DNA of 64,000 nt from NCBI GenBank assembly GCA_002256385.1, contig NKJD01000004.1, positions 1 through 64,000 of the forward strand. The letters are read 5' to 3'. Shown piece after piece: positions 18,390-27,815 of the stretch. Origin of the DNA: Flavobacterium sp. BFFFF2. Its GTDB lineage: Bacteria > Bacteroidota > Bacteroidia > Flavobacteriales > Flavobacteriaceae. Within the stretch, counting starts at the first letter, position 1; the number at the start of each line of letters is the position of its first letter. The position numbers and the translations under genes were made by a program. The notes beneath the pieces are model-generated. The model was not told the DNA's origin, did no database searches, and saw only the letters and a program-made list of their open reading frames with translations.

Positions 18390-18632
18390 TTATTGAATGA
18401 AAGCTTTCAGCTCAAGAGAAACATTCACGGGCTGGCTTCGGAGCGATTTTTGCAATGCGCTCCATTGGTTTTGCAATTGCTTGATGTTATTTTCCCTAAA
18501 GGAGATGGTTTCTTCTTCGGTAGTCGTGTCAATTTTTGACTCTTGATAACGAATCAGGTGCGCAAAATTGAGTTCGAATAATTCAAGCAGCACCTCTGGG
18601 GTGTACGTGCCATTTACAAGTTCTAGTTCCAT
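18390..18632 (-). CDS. Small conserved-looking hypothetical protein (80 aa)
   Basis: The ATG at 18632 (MELELVNGTYTPEVLLELFE) is preferred: the open frame upstream to 18722 is read through a repeat element. The 80 residues look helical and charged, with a coiled-coil-like part (TEEETISFRENNIKQLQNQW). I do not recognise the family with certainty. It lies just upstream of the 51-residue membrane protein on the same strand. Confidence 0.6.
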   Translation of the reverse strand: MELELVNGTYTPEVLLELFELNFAHLIRYQESKIDTTTEEETISFRENNIKQLQNQWSALQKSLRSQPVNVSLELKAFIQ

Positions 18633-18646
18633 CGTTTTTATTATTA

Positions 18647-18806
18647 GAAGTGGTTTAAACTTTTTTGATTGAAGCGAAAAATGAGGATTTTTGTTCCAGA
18701 TTTTAACTTTTTTGCATTGCATAGCAGCGCTACGGAATAATAAAAAGCTAAAATATGGGGCGAAAAGACCATTTTGCAGCCAATTGAAAAAAGCTTAAAT
18801 CACTTC
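18647..18806. repeat. Repeat R1, copy a (160-bp element with terminal inverted repeats)
   Basis: The ends GAAGTGGTTTAAACTTTTTT and, inverted, GAAGTGATTTAAGCTTTTTT match at 18 of 20 positions. The interior matches, in inverse orientation, two separate pieces at 35806-35909 and 36083-36136, showing that this is the uninterrupted form of the element found there. It fills almost the whole gap between the 80-residue gene and the isocitrate dehydrogenase gene and encodes nothing evident. Confidence 0.8.
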
Positions 18807-18817
18807 ATCGTTAAAAA

Positions 18818-20254
18818 TTATTCTCCTTGACCTTTTGAAAACCCTTCTTTGCCATCAAAGGTGTACAGGTTTTCCGTTTTAATGACGTCCAAACCAACAG
18901 CCGCTGCTTGGGTCAGCAACGAAACAAGCACCGCAGGCGTAAAGTTTTCATCGCTTGCCATTTTAAATCGACAACGCCAATGGTCGGTGCACAATGTTTC
19001 TTTAAAACCATTGGGCCACACTTTGATGCCGCGGTTGGTAATCATGCTTAAAGCCGCTTGGGTCGTGTTTATTTTCTGTAAAATCAGAGCCAATTCATTG
19101 GCATCGCTTCCTGACCAGTGTACAAATAAATCTGTGCCAATCCATGCTTTTGCTTGGGCTTGTTTGCGGACATAAGGCACTTGCTTAATCGGTTGCAAAT
19201 CGGCATAATGTACTGGCGCAAACGACTGCGGTTTTTGGCCCAAGCGGGCAATAATGGCAGCAGCAAATTCGCGGGTTCCCACTTGTTCTTTGCTCAATCC
19301 TTCTTTGAAAATGTCGTAGGTATGAATGCCGTCTTCTAAGGTTTTAAGCCACGCATTTTGAATGGATTCTGCTACTTGGTGTTGGCCAATGTGCACCAAC
19401 ATCTGCACCGCTCCTTGCAACAAGCCAGACGGATTGGCTTTGTTTTGACCTGCTCTGCGTGGCGCCGATCCGTGAATGGCCTCAAACATCGCGCAGTGTT
19501 CCCCAATATTTGACGAACCTGATAGGCCAACCGAGCCCGCAATTTGCGCGGTGATGTCCGATAAAATATCGCCATATAAATTCAAGGTAACAATGACATC
19601 AAATTGCTCTGGGGTGTCGGCCACTTTGGCGGCTCCTATATCAACAATCCAATGTTCGTTTTCAATTTCTGGATACTCCACGGCTATTTCGTCAAACACT
19701 TTGTGAAACAAGCCGTCGGTTTGCTTCATGATGTTGTCTTTGGTCAGGCAAGTCACTTTTTTGCGGCCGTTTGATTTTGCATATTCAAAAGCGTACCGAA
19801 CAATGCGCTCGCAACCAGGACGACTTATCAACTTTAGACATTGCACCACCTCATCGGTCTGTTGGTGCTCGATGCCTGCGTACAAATCTTCTTCGTTTTC
19901 ACGGATAATGACCAAATCCATATTCGGATGCTTGGTGTCCACAAACGGATGCAAGCTCATGCATGGACGCACGTTGGCATACAAGCCTAAAAATTTGCGG
20001 GTGGTTACATTCAAGCTTTTGTAGCCTCCACCTTGTGGCGTGGTAATCGGCGCTTTCAAAAACACTTTGTTTTTGCGGATGACATCCCACGATTCAGATG
20101 AAATACCAGCCGTGTTGCCTGCCAAATATAATTTTTCACCAATTTCAATTTCTTCAAATGCCACATCGGCACCTGCTGCCTTTAGAATATCAATGGTGGC
20201 ATCCATAATTTCTGGGCCAATGCCATCGCCCTTTGCAATTGTAATTGTTGTCAT
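18818..20254 (-). CDS. icd: NADP-type isocitrate dehydrogenase
   Basis: The TCA-cycle enzyme decarboxylates isocitrate to 2-oxoglutarate. The 478 residues begin with the decarboxylating dehydrogenase GDGIGPEI motif. They continue with the substrate loop YANVRPC, ENEEDLYAGIEH, and the metal/cofactor motif NLYGDILSD, followed by AIHGSAPRRAGQNKANPSG. A C-terminal extension of about 130 residues after the core matches the long Thermus/Bacteroidota form. It is divergent from a LysR regulator with an 86-bp shared control region. Confidence 0.93.
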   Translation of the reverse strand: MTTITIAKGDGIGPEIMDATIDILKAAGADVAFEEIEIGEKLYLAGNTAGISSESWDVIRKNKVFLKAPITTPQGGGYKSLNVTTRKFLGLYANVRPCMSLHPFVDTKHPNMDLVIIRENEEDLYAGIEHQQTDEVVQCLKLISRPGCERIVRYAFEYAKSNGRKKVTCLTKDNIMKQTDGLFHKVFDEIAVEYPEIENEHWIVDIGAAKVADTPEQFDVIVTLNLYGDILSDITAQIAGSVGLSGSSNIGEHCAMFEAIHGSAPRRAGQNKANPSGLLQGAVQMLVHIGQHQVAESIQNAWLKTLEDGIHTYDIFKEGLSKEQVGTREFAAAIIARLGQKPQSFAPVHYADLQPIKQVPYVRKQAQAKAWIGTDLFVHWSGSDANELALILQKINTTQAALSMITNRGIKVWPNGFKETLCTDHWRCRFKMASDENFTPAVLVSLLTQAAAVGLDVIKTENLYTFDGKEGFSKGQGE

Positions 20255-20314
20255 TTGTTTCAGATTTTATTTTGCAAAGGTTAAACGAATGATTCATTTA
20301 TTTTTATTTATATT

Positions 20315-20328
20315 TGCAATGATTTGCA
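20315..20328. promoter_or_regulatory. Candidate LysR-type operator
   Basis: TGCAA-TGAT-TTGCA is a perfect five-base inverted repeat, close to the T-N11-A form bound by LysR regulators. It overlaps the end of a TATATTTG (20309-20316) -7-like element and lies 13-26 bp before the lysR start, in the lysR/icd divergent region. Confidence 0.45.
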
Positions 20329-20340
20329 TTAAAAAATTTT

Positions 20341-21264
20341 ATGAATTATACCCTGCACCAACTTCAAGTATTTTTAAAAATAGCAGAAACCAAAAGCGTT
20401 ACCAAAGCAGCAAATGAATTGTTTCTGACCCAACCTGCTGTGTCTATTCAATTGAAAAACCTGCAAGATCAATTTGATATTCCGTTGACAGAGGTAGTCG
20501 GACGAAAACTGTACATTACCGATTTTGGCGCAGAAATTGCCCAAGCCGCCGAAAACATCCTGAACGAGGTGCATGCCATTAATTACAAAACGCAAGCATA
20601 CAAAGGCACCTTGACGGGTAAATTAAAAATCAGTGTGGTGTCAACGGGTAAGTATGTGATTCCATATTTGCTCACCGATTTCATCAAAATGAATCCGGGG
20701 GTAGAATTGCAATTGGATGTAGCCAACAAAAACAGGGTCATTGACAGTTTGGAGAAAAACGAAGTCGATTTTTGTTTGGTGTCGGTGATGCCCGAACACT
20801 TGAAGCTCGAGCGCATTCCACTAATGGACAACCAATTATATTTGGTGGCCAATCAAGATTTTAAAATGCCGAAAACACCGCTTACACCAAAAGAATTGCC
20901 CCAATTGCCGCTTATTTATCGGGAGCCAGGCTCGGGAACCAGATCGGTGATGGAATTATTTTTAAACAAGCAGCGGGTGAACATCCGCAAAAAAATGGAA
21001 CTTGCCACGAATGAAGCAGTCAAGCAAGCCATAATAGCGGGCTTAGGTTGTTCCATTATGCCCCTAATTGGCATCAAAAATGAATTGCAAAACGGCGACC
21101 TACAAATCATTCCGGTGCAGGGTATGCCCATTCAATCGCAATGGAATTTAATATGGTTATCGAGCAAAAGATTGTCGCCCGCGGCCGAAGCCTATCGGGC
21201 GTATGTCGTGGAACACCACCAAGACATTATTAACCGCCACTTTGGGTGGTGTCGGGAGTGGTAG
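20341..21264 (+). CDS. LysR-family transcriptional regulator
   Basis: The 307-residue regulator has the N-terminal winged helix-turn-helix (LHQLQVFLKIAETKSVTKAANELFLTQPAVSIQLKNL, residues 4-40) and a periplasmic-binding-like effector domain from about 90 (LKISVVSTGKYVIPYLL). The divergent layout suggests that it controls icd and itself through the palindrome between them. The effector is unknown; the domain resembles the CysB/CbbR group by eye only. Confidence 0.92.
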   Translation: MNYTLHQLQVFLKIAETKSVTKAANELFLTQPAVSIQLKNLQDQFDIPLTEVVGRKLYITDFGAEIAQAAENILNEVHAINYKTQAYKGTLTGKLKISVVSTGKYVIPYLLTDFIKMNPGVELQLDVANKNRVIDSLEKNEVDFCLVSVMPEHLKLERIPLMDNQLYLVANQDFKMPKTPLTPKELPQLPLIYREPGSGTRSVMELFLNKQRVNIRKKMELATNEAVKQAIIAGLGCSIMPLIGIKNELQNGDLQIIPVQGMPIQSQWNLIWLSSKRLSPAAEAYRAYVVEHHQDIINRHFGWCREW

Positions 21265-21378
21265 GGGGATTGTTGTTTTTAGTATTGGGCTCTGGTTTAA
21301 AACAAATCAGTTTTAGAATACATTTCAATGATTTGGCAGTTCTTTTTTAATAACACACATCGCGTGGCAAGCAAAAAG

Positions 21379-21804
21379 TTAATACCTACCCGCTTCATTT
21401 TTTAAATACATTTCCGGACTGAACACCGCTAATTTGCTATGTTGAAAATCCTTCATGTTTCTGGTCAGGATGATTGATATCTCAGCATTATTTTCTGCTG
21501 CAAAATTTTGCAAAGCATCTTCAAAGTCTTTAAAATTTGAATGTAAAGATTCAATAATGACAGCCTTGTCAATGTTTACAACTTCAATGATATTAAGTAA
21601 TTGTTTTAACTTTTCAACAATCACCTCATGCTTAGCCATCTTCCTCAATAAATAATACACATTGCTAACAATGACTGGGGTTGTATAGCCTTTTATCTTA
21701 TTATTTTCGCACAACACAAAGACTGCCGTTGCGTGTTCTGCAAAAGGTGCTCTGTCAAAAAAGAAATCGAGAACGACATCTGTATCAATTAAAACATGAT
21801 CCAT
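21379..21804 (-). CDS. PIN-domain toxin (VapC-like)
   Basis: The 141-residue protein is a PIN-fold ribonuclease. It has the N-terminal acidic pair in VLIDTDVVLDFF (Asp7, Asp9), a central DFEDALQ and a C-terminal TRNMKDF, which together give the usual acidic metal site. It starts directly after the antitoxin stop with no intervening base, the usual layout of a type II toxin-antitoxin operon. Confidence 0.88.
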   Translation of the reverse strand: MDHVLIDTDVVLDFFFDRAPFAEHATAVFVLCENNKIKGYTTPVIVSNVYYLLRKMAKHEVIVEKLKQLLNIIEVVNIDKAVIIESLHSNFKDFEDALQNFAAENNAEISIILTRNMKDFQHSKLAVFSPEMYLKNEAGRY

Positions 21805-22056
21805 TTAAAGATGTTTCTTTTCTAAGGCAGTTACCAATTCTTTTTTGTAATCAAAATCTGTCGGAGCTATAAACGAACCTCGTAATGATTTTACTAGTGG
21901 ACTCATATTAACGGCTTCTTTCTTAGGGGTTTCTGCGGTTAATGACTTTAAATAATTCTCAATGATATTTGACAAACTGCGGTTGTTTTGCTTCGCGTAG
22001 TCTTTCGCATTTTGAATTACATCTTGTTCTATAACCAATGTCAATTTTGTGTTCAT
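21805..22056 (-). CDS. DUF6364-type antitoxin of the PIN toxin
   Basis: The 83-residue protein starts at MNTKLTL; an ATG six codons upstream also exists. The N-terminus TKLTLVIEQDVIQNAKDYAKQNNRSLSNIIENYL reads as a ribbon-helix-helix-like DNA-binding fold, as in DUF6364 antitoxins, and the C-terminal 35 residues would wrap the PIN toxin. Autoregulation of the pair is expected from the family and is not shown here. Confidence 0.85.
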   Translation of the reverse strand: MNTKLTLVIEQDVIQNAKDYAKQNNRSLSNIIENYLKSLTAETPKKEAVNMSPLVKSLRGSFIAPTDFDYKKELVTALEKKHL

Positions 22057-22236
22057 GCCAAAATAATTTAGCACAAATGTAAAAAAAGAAAACGGTACAC
22101 GTGTGATTTTGTTAAATTTTAAACGTGTAAAATGAATTGTATGCTAGTTTATAAATCCAAAAAAATTACTCACTATATCTTACCAATTTAACATTCAAAC
22201 AAACCTAGGGGAGCAATGTTTTGAATCATTATCCTT

Positions 22237-23118
22237 TTACCCCTTCTTCCCCTTAATCATCGCTTCTAGCATGTCCCACATTTCGGGGGTAATTTCTTTG
22301 AGCATGCTAAATTGGCCGCCGCCTGTCAGCCATTGTCCGCCGTCTAAGGTCACGACTTCGCCGTTCATGTAGGCTGAAAAATCGGACACCATATAAGCCG
22401 CCAAATTGGCCAATTCTTGGTGTTCGCCCATGCGGCCAACGGGTACGCTATGTTGCACGTCAAATTTTTTCGCCAAGTCGCCAGGCAATAACCGATCCCA
22501 AGCGCCTTTGGTTGGAAACGGGCCCGGAGCCAAGGCATTTAAGCGAATGCCATACTGCGCCCATTCGACAGCCAAACTGCGGGTTAGGGCCAACACCCCT
22601 GCTTTGGCCGTGGCGCTGGGCACGACATAGGCCGAACCCGTCCATGAATAGGTGGTTACAATGCTTAAAATGACTTTGTTGCGCTCGCCTTTGTCAATCC
22701 AATGTTTGCCCAAAGCCAAGGTGCAATTTTTACTGCCTTTCAGCACAATATCTAAAACAGTGTCAAAAGCCCTAGACGACAAGCGTTCGGTGGGTGCAAT
22801 AAAATTGCCTGCCGCATTGTTCACCAAGCCATCAATAGTCCCAAAACGACTGAGGGTTTGTGCAATGAGGTGTTCCACTTGGTCGTATTCGCGCACATCG
22901 CAGGCCAAAGGCAAGCAAGTGCCGCCCGTAGGTTGCTGCAAGTCGAGGGCCGCTTGTTGTAATTTGTCAAAATTGCGCGAGGCAATGACGACATTGGCGC
23001 CCAGTTCAAGCAAATAACGGCTCATGGAAAATCCCAAGCCGCTTCCGCCGCCTGTAACGATGTATGTTTTTCCTTCTAATGCGTTGTCACGCAACATTTT
23101 TTGGGTGTACGGATTCAT
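22237..23118 (-). CDS. SDR-family oxidoreductase, 2,4-dienoyl-CoA reductase-like
   Basis: The 293-residue short-chain dehydrogenase has the NADPH-binding TGGGSGLG near residues 22-29 and NNAAGNF near 107-113. At the usual YxxxK site it has S in place of Tyr (PSATAKAG), as in peroxisomal-type 2,4-dienoyl-CoA reductases, which use a different proton donor. A role in oxidation of unsaturated fatty acids fits the acyl-CoA dehydrogenase elsewhere in the window. The aminotransferase gene lies 3 bp upstream on the same strand. Confidence 0.88.
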   Translation of the reverse strand: MNPYTQKMLRDNALEGKTYIVTGGGSGLGFSMSRYLLELGANVVIASRNFDKLQQAALDLQQPTGGTCLPLACDVREYDQVEHLIAQTLSRFGTIDGLVNNAAGNFIAPTERLSSRAFDTVLDIVLKGSKNCTLALGKHWIDKGERNKVILSIVTTYSWTGSAYVVPSATAKAGVLALTRSLAVEWAQYGIRLNALAPGPFPTKGAWDRLLPGDLAKKFDVQHSVPVGRMGEHQELANLAAYMVSDFSAYMNGEVVTLDGGQWLTGGGQFSMLKEITPEMWDMLEAMIKGKKG

Positions 23119-23121
23119 AGT

Positions 23122-24282
23122 TTATGTGTTCTTTAGGTTTAGATTACTCCATTGTTGCAATTTTTCAATGGCAGCTTGGAGGGTTTGGTCGGTTTTGGCA
23201 AAACAAAAACGGACGCGTTTTAGATCGAGGCGGTCTTCATAAAAGACCGAAAGGGGAATGCAAGCTACGCCCGCTTCTTCAATTAAACGGGTACAAAAAG
23301 CCCGATCAGGTTCGGCTGAAAAGGCTTGGTAAGAGGCCACCTGAAAATAACTGCCTTCGCAGGACAGTAATTCCCAGCCCGTATCTTGGAGGCCTGCTCT
23401 AAACAAATCGCGTTTGGGTTGGTATAGGGCAGCCGCCGAGCCCAATGGCTTCTGATCGAGGTAAGCCGAGAGCGTGTGTTGTCCCAAACTATTTACGCTA
23501 AACACCATAAATTGGTGCACTTTTTTAATTTCGGCCATGAGCGATGCGGCAGCGGCAACGTAGCCAATTTTCCAACCTGTAATGTGCAAGCTTTTGCCAA
23601 ACGACGACACCACGACCAACCGATTTTGTAATTGTTCGAGCTGGTGACCCGAAAGGTGCGGCTTGTTAAAGGTGATGAATTCATAGACCTCATCAAACAA
23701 AAAATGCAGTTGCGGATGCTTTTCGGCCAAAGCCAAAAGTTCGGTAAAATCGGCCGCTGTCCACACATAACCTGACGGATTATGCGGATTATTAATGACC
23801 ATCCATTTGGTCTTTGGACTTATTTTTCGGTAAATCAATTCCCAGTCAGGCGCAAAGTCATGGGCCAATGGGATATGAATGGGTTTGGCACCGCACAATA
23901 TAATGGGGGTTTCGTAGCAATCGTAAGCCGGATCAAACAACACCACTTCATCGCCTTGATGTACCAGCGCGGTTAGGGTGGCAAACAAGCCTTGGGTGGC
24001 ACCCGCTGTGACCAACAATTCGGTGGCTGGCTGCAACTTTCGGCCATAATGACGCTGAATGGTATCGGCCAATTGGTCGAGCAATTTGGGCAAACCCGAC
24101 ATGGGTGTATATTGGTGGCAGTTTTGGTGCAGCACCTCTTGGTGCATTTCAACCAGCAAAGGATCAACGGGAAAATCGGGAAAACCCTGCGACAAATTAA
24201 TGGCTCCTGCGGCTTGGGCCTGTTGCGAGATCAGCGTAAAAATGCTGGTTTCCAAATGCGGGAGTTTTGAAGTCATGGTCAA
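23122..24282 (-). CDS. PLP-dependent aminotransferase (methionine aminotransferase type)
   Basis: The 386-residue fold-type I aminotransferase resembles YbdL/kynurenine aminotransferases, which transaminate methionine and aromatic residues. It shows INLSQGFPDFPVD at the N-terminus, NNPHNPSG, and the PLP-lysine motif SFGKSLHITGWKIGY around residues 225-240. Length is normal. It is cotranscribed with the SDR gene (3 bp apart), although no pathway link is obvious. Confidence 0.9.
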   Translation of the reverse strand: MTMTSKLPHLETSIFTLISQQAQAAGAINLSQGFPDFPVDPLLVEMHQEVLHQNCHQYTPMSGLPKLLDQLADTIQRHYGRKLQPATELLVTAGATQGLFATLTALVHQGDEVVLFDPAYDCYETPIILCGAKPIHIPLAHDFAPDWELIYRKISPKTKWMVINNPHNPSGYVWTAADFTELLALAEKHPQLHFLFDEVYEFITFNKPHLSGHQLEQLQNRLVVVSSFGKSLHITGWKIGYVAAAASLMAEIKKVHQFMVFSVNSLGQHTLSAYLDQKPLGSAAALYQPKRDLFRAGLQDTGWELLSCEGSYFQVASYQAFSAEPDRAFCTRLIEEAGVACIPLSVFYEDRLDLKRVRFCFAKTDQTLQAAIEKLQQWSNLNLKNT

Positions 24283-24491
24283 ATTTTCAACTGTTCTGAA
24301 ACAAATAAGCAGTCCGATGGCTACCTATCAATGGCACCAAAGATAATGGATTATATCGATTTCGCGGTGGATCCCATTTTTGTCAAGACGGTTTATTTCT
24401 CGGTAAAAAATATCATAAAATGGAATGTACCAAGTAATTTTCCATTCATTTAATCTATTTTTGTTAAAGTCCAAAAAGAGCGATTCGAATT

Positions 24492-25073
24492 ATGAAAAAC
24501 ATTGACAGAGAAAGCCTTGAAAAAGCATATCAATTGTTTGAATCAAATGACATTGATCAAATGGCAATTGGTACTACCAACGGTTTGATGCAAATTCATC
24601 GGTACTTGTTTGATGGCCTCTATGACTTTGCTGGACAAATTAGAAAACTAAACATTTCAAAAGGCGGTTTCCGATTTGCGACTGCACTATATCTCCCTGA
24701 AATTTTAGTAAAAATTGAACAAATGCCCGAAACGACCTTTGAGGAGATTATAGCAAAATATGTCGAAATGAATATTGCGCATCCGTTTATGGAAGGAAAT
24801 GGCCGCTCTATGAGAATTTGGCTGGATCAAATTTTAAAAAACCGACTCCAAAAAGTGGTCAATTGGCAATTTGTCGACAAAATAGGGCACTTACAAGCCA
24901 TGGAAAGAAGCCCGATCAACGACTTGGAATTGAGAACGTTGCTCAAAGACAACCTGACGAGCGACGTGAATAACCGGGAAATTATTTTCAAAGGAATTGA
25001 GCAATCGTACTATTACGAAGGGTATAAAAAAGAAGATGATTCCTCATTTTATGGAGACGGGCAAGGGCTATAA
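24492..25073 (+). CDS. Class III Fic protein (self-inhibited AMPylator-like)
   Basis: The 193-residue protein has a complete Fic motif [12 protein letters not shown] at residues 97-108, which in this family transfers AMP from ATP to a target hydroxyl. Near the C-terminus, SYYYEG (Ser172, Glu176, Gly177) matches the (S/T)xxxE(G/N) inhibitory-helix motif; its C-terminal place defines class III, as in the Neisseria NmFic. No separate antitoxin is therefore needed, and none is seen beside it. A TATTTTTG (24456-24463) -7-like element precedes it. Confidence 0.9.
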   Translation: MKNIDRESLEKAYQLFESNDIDQMAIGTTNGLMQIHRYLFDGLYDFAGQIRKLNISKGGFRFATALYLPEILVKIEQMPETTFEEIIAKYVEMNIAHPFMEGNGRSMRIWLDQILKNRLQKVVNWQFVDKIGHLQAMERSPINDLELRTLLKDNLTSDVNNREIIFKGIEQSYYYEGYKKEDDSSFYGDGQGL

Positions 25074-25128
25074 AACTATCTATGCACGTGATTGCTTTTT
25101 GTGAAACGAAGTAAAATTAACAGCTATT

Positions 25129-25908
25129 TTAAAAATCTTTAAAAGCAGCCAAAAAAGGAGCACCAATCAAGCTTTGCAACACGGCGGGTTCATGGTTGGT
25201 GTAAAAGTCGAAAGTTGGCGAGTACGAAGGATCGCGAAAACCAGACGTTTCTGCAATAATTGCCTGCGTTTGACGGGCTACGGCCTCGCCCGAATCAATG
25301 ATGCGCACCTGGGGCGGCAACAACTTCTTTAATATAGGAATCAAATACGGATAATGGCTGCAACCCAACACCAAATGATCAATGTGGGCGGCCAACATAG
25401 GCGCAAGGTACTGTTCCAACAATTTTACCATTTCAGGGCTGTCTATTTTACCAGCTTCAATAAGCGGCACCAAACCATGACCAATTTGCTCAATGCGCTG
25501 AATACCTGTAAACTGGCCTGCTGTTTGGTGAAAAAGGGCGCTGCTTAACGTGCCTTGCGTGGCCAATATGCCAATAGCTTTGGTGCTCGACTGCAACGCT
25601 GCTGGCTTAATGGCGGGTTCAATGCCAATGAACGGCACCTTATATTGGGTGCGCAATTCGGCAATGGCATTGGTTGTGGCGGTATTGCACGCCACTACTA
25701 TGATTTTACAACCCAAATCAAGCAACAACTCGGTGTTTTTCTGGCTCAATTTTACAATCTCTTCCTTTGACTTTTCGCCATAAGGGGCATGTTTACTATC
25801 GGCCAAATAGATGGTGCTTTCGCCAGGCATGAGGGCATGCACTTCGCGCCAAATGGAGGTGCCGCCTACCCCTGAGTCAAATAATCCGATGGGTTGATTG
25901 TGGTACAT
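25129..25908 (-). CDS. murI: Glutamate racemase
   Basis: MurI makes D-glutamate for peptidoglycan. The 259 residues contain IGLFDSGVGGTSIW at the N-terminus, the first catalytic cysteine in VVACNTATTNA and the second in LGCSHYPYL, with the glutamate-binding PAIKPA between them. Length is normal. On the minus strand a TACCTTTG element (25920-25913) lies just before the start. Confidence 0.95.
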   Translation of the reverse strand: MYHNQPIGLFDSGVGGTSIWREVHALMPGESTIYLADSKHAPYGEKSKEEIVKLSQKNTELLLDLGCKIIVVACNTATTNAIAELRTQYKVPFIGIEPAIKPAALQSSTKAIGILATQGTLSSALFHQTAGQFTGIQRIEQIGHGLVPLIEAGKIDSPEMVKLLEQYLAPMLAAHIDHLVLGCSHYPYLIPILKKLLPPQVRIIDSGEAVARQTQAIIAETSGFRDPSYSPTFDFYTNHEPAVLQSLIGAPFLAAFKDF

Positions 25909-25912
25909 CAGA

Positions 25913-25920
25913 CAAAGGTA
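25913..25920 (-). promoter_or_regulatory. -7-like element TACCTTTG before murI
   Basis: The minus strand reads TACCTTTG five bases before the murI ATG, matching TAnnTTTG. A -33 element is not clear. If used, the mRNA would be nearly leaderless or start at a later codon. Confidence 0.35.
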
Positions 25921-26173
25921 ATCGATTTGGCTATAATTTGTAAATGAGAATTTTACGGAAGATCAGGTTGGATGCAATTAGCTGCGACCACGTGGCATGA
26001 AATTATTTTCACATGTAAAATATATTTTTAGTTTTTACATTTTTTTGTAAGTTAGCATCGCAAAATACAGTTTTATCATATTTGTTATGACAAAATAACA
26101 GATTATTATATAGTGACCACGCCTAATTTCGGAACCATTTAAATCAATTATACTCAACTAAAATGTAAAAACC

Positions 26174-27343
26174 ATGAGAACTATTTGCCTACTTTTATTA
26201 TTGATGACCACCCTAACTTGGGGTCAAGACAACAAAATTCGAGGTGTTATTAAGGATGCTGAAACCCATCAGCCCATTCCTTATGTAAATATCTATAGTG
26301 AAAACGAACTAAAAAACAACAACACTGGCTCTATTTCAAACGATTATGGAGAATTTGCAGTAGTCAATAATCACACTAAAATTATTTTTAGTCATATCAA
26401 CTACGAAACATTTACTTTAGAATCAGACGGAAAGCTTAAAGAAGTTTTATTGAAACCTAAAAATTATGTGTTGGATGAAATTGTGATTTCCAATGAGGAC
26501 CCGAGAGATTATTTGAAAAGAATACTAAAATTATCAAATAATAAAATAGAGAAAAACACCCTGTTGAAGGGGTACTGCAGAGAAATAGTAAAAGTCAACA
26601 ACGAATACACTAAATTCTCGGATGCGCTGGTGGACTATTACATCAAAAAAGGGAATGGAAAATCCAATCTAATATTGGGCCAGCATCGGGCCTTAAAAAG
26701 CAAAAAAATAGACAATGAAGACGACAAAAAGATTGACAACATCAATACCGCTTTCAATGTAAAAGACTATGTAAAAGCCGCTTATAAATTTGAGGCCGTT
26801 GAAAAATTGCTAAAATCCGATAATTATGAATTTGAGAGAAAAATCAAGAAAGAAGCAAATGGCGCCGAATACGAATATGTTGAAATTATTCCCAAGATGG
26901 ACAGCGATGAAATGCTAAACAAAGGCTATATCATTATTGATCCAACATCGAAGAGCATACTCGAGTTTAAAATTTACAGTGCCGAAACTCATTTAAAAAA
27001 TGCCAAAATGATCAATTTCTGGATTGCAAAAGGAAAACTTAACAAGGGATTAGTTTGGTCAAAATTTAAATTGATTAACAACCAATATATTTTAACTTAC
27101 AATAAAAGACAGGCAGATGTTTACATTAAAATGGGAAGTAAAATTGATCATAACTTTGACTTTTCAAGCGACATTTTCGTGTATGAATTTAAGAACAATG
27201 TTGAAATTCCAGAAAACGGATACAAAAAGAAGACCCTTTTTGAAGCTGGAACCAACTATACAGATCAGTTTTGGACGAAGTACAACGTGTTTCCACTCAG
27301 TGAAGCAGAAGAACGATTTATTAATTCTGTGCAAGAGAAATAG
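26174..27343 (+). CDS. Secreted protein with CarboxypepD_reg-like N-terminal domain
   Basis: The 389-residue protein has a signal peptide (MRTICLLLLLMTTLTWGQ) and then a carboxypeptidase-regulatory-like beta-sandwich (IRGVIKDAETHQPIPYVNIY through KEVLLKPKNYVLDEIVIS, residues 22-110). This is the domain found at the front of many Bacteroidota outer-membrane proteins. The C-terminal 270 residues have no membrane helix and are not recognised. It is probably periplasmic or outer-membrane attached. It is monocistronic with a terminator downstream. Confidence 0.8.
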   Translation: MRTICLLLLLMTTLTWGQDNKIRGVIKDAETHQPIPYVNIYSENELKNNNTGSISNDYGEFAVVNNHTKIIFSHINYETFTLESDGKLKEVLLKPKNYVLDEIVISNEDPRDYLKRILKLSNNKIEKNTLLKGYCREIVKVNNEYTKFSDALVDYYIKKGNGKSNLILGQHRALKSKKIDNEDDKKIDNINTAFNVKDYVKAAYKFEAVEKLLKSDNYEFERKIKKEANGAEYEYVEIIPKMDSDEMLNKGYIIIDPTSKSILEFKIYSAETHLKNAKMINFWIAKGKLNKGLVWSKFKLINNQYILTYNKRQADVYIKMGSKIDHNFDFSSDIFVYEFKNNVEIPENGYKKKTLFEAGTNYTDQFWTKYNVFPLSEAEERFINSVQEK

Positions 27344-27815
27344 GGTATTGACTTTGAATAAATATTAGTAGTAATTACTGTTCCAACAAAGTAAATTTTA
27401 GATAGTCATTAAGAACCTCGTTTAACAGGATTAAACGAGGTTTTTTTGCGACAACCTGAAAATAGAGGAGGTTGCATCTGGCAATAACTAGCTATTAATG
27501 TAGGTTTATATAAGTCAGACACAGGGTAAAATGCAGCGTTAAATTAGGCTGTAATTATCACATTTTATTCTGGCTGCAATATGGCATAAAGCTGATTAAC
27601 AGACAATTAAATCCCCGAACTTACCCACTGCTACAATACTTTATTTTATAACAAAAAGTATAATAATTTAACAATTTATACCTATTTCCAATATAATAAT
27701 CAGATTTTTCAATTTATTTTTGAAAAATAATATTAATGGAATCAAAACAGAAATCACATGCTGATTTGGCCATTTGACAAAGCATTTCATTGGATAAATT
27801 TAAAACATACACAAT
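27344..27815. other. Intergenic stretch without a gene
   Basis: Apart from the terminator at 27414-27447, the stretch is AT-rich and shows no coding frame, repeat or RNA that I can support. Confidence 0.6.
27414..27447 (+). terminator. Rho-independent terminator
   Basis: AACCTCGTTTAA (27414-27425) pairs perfectly with TTAAACGAGGTT (27431-27442) across a CAGGA loop, followed by a T-run to 27447. It ends the transcript of the secreted protein gene. Confidence 0.93.
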
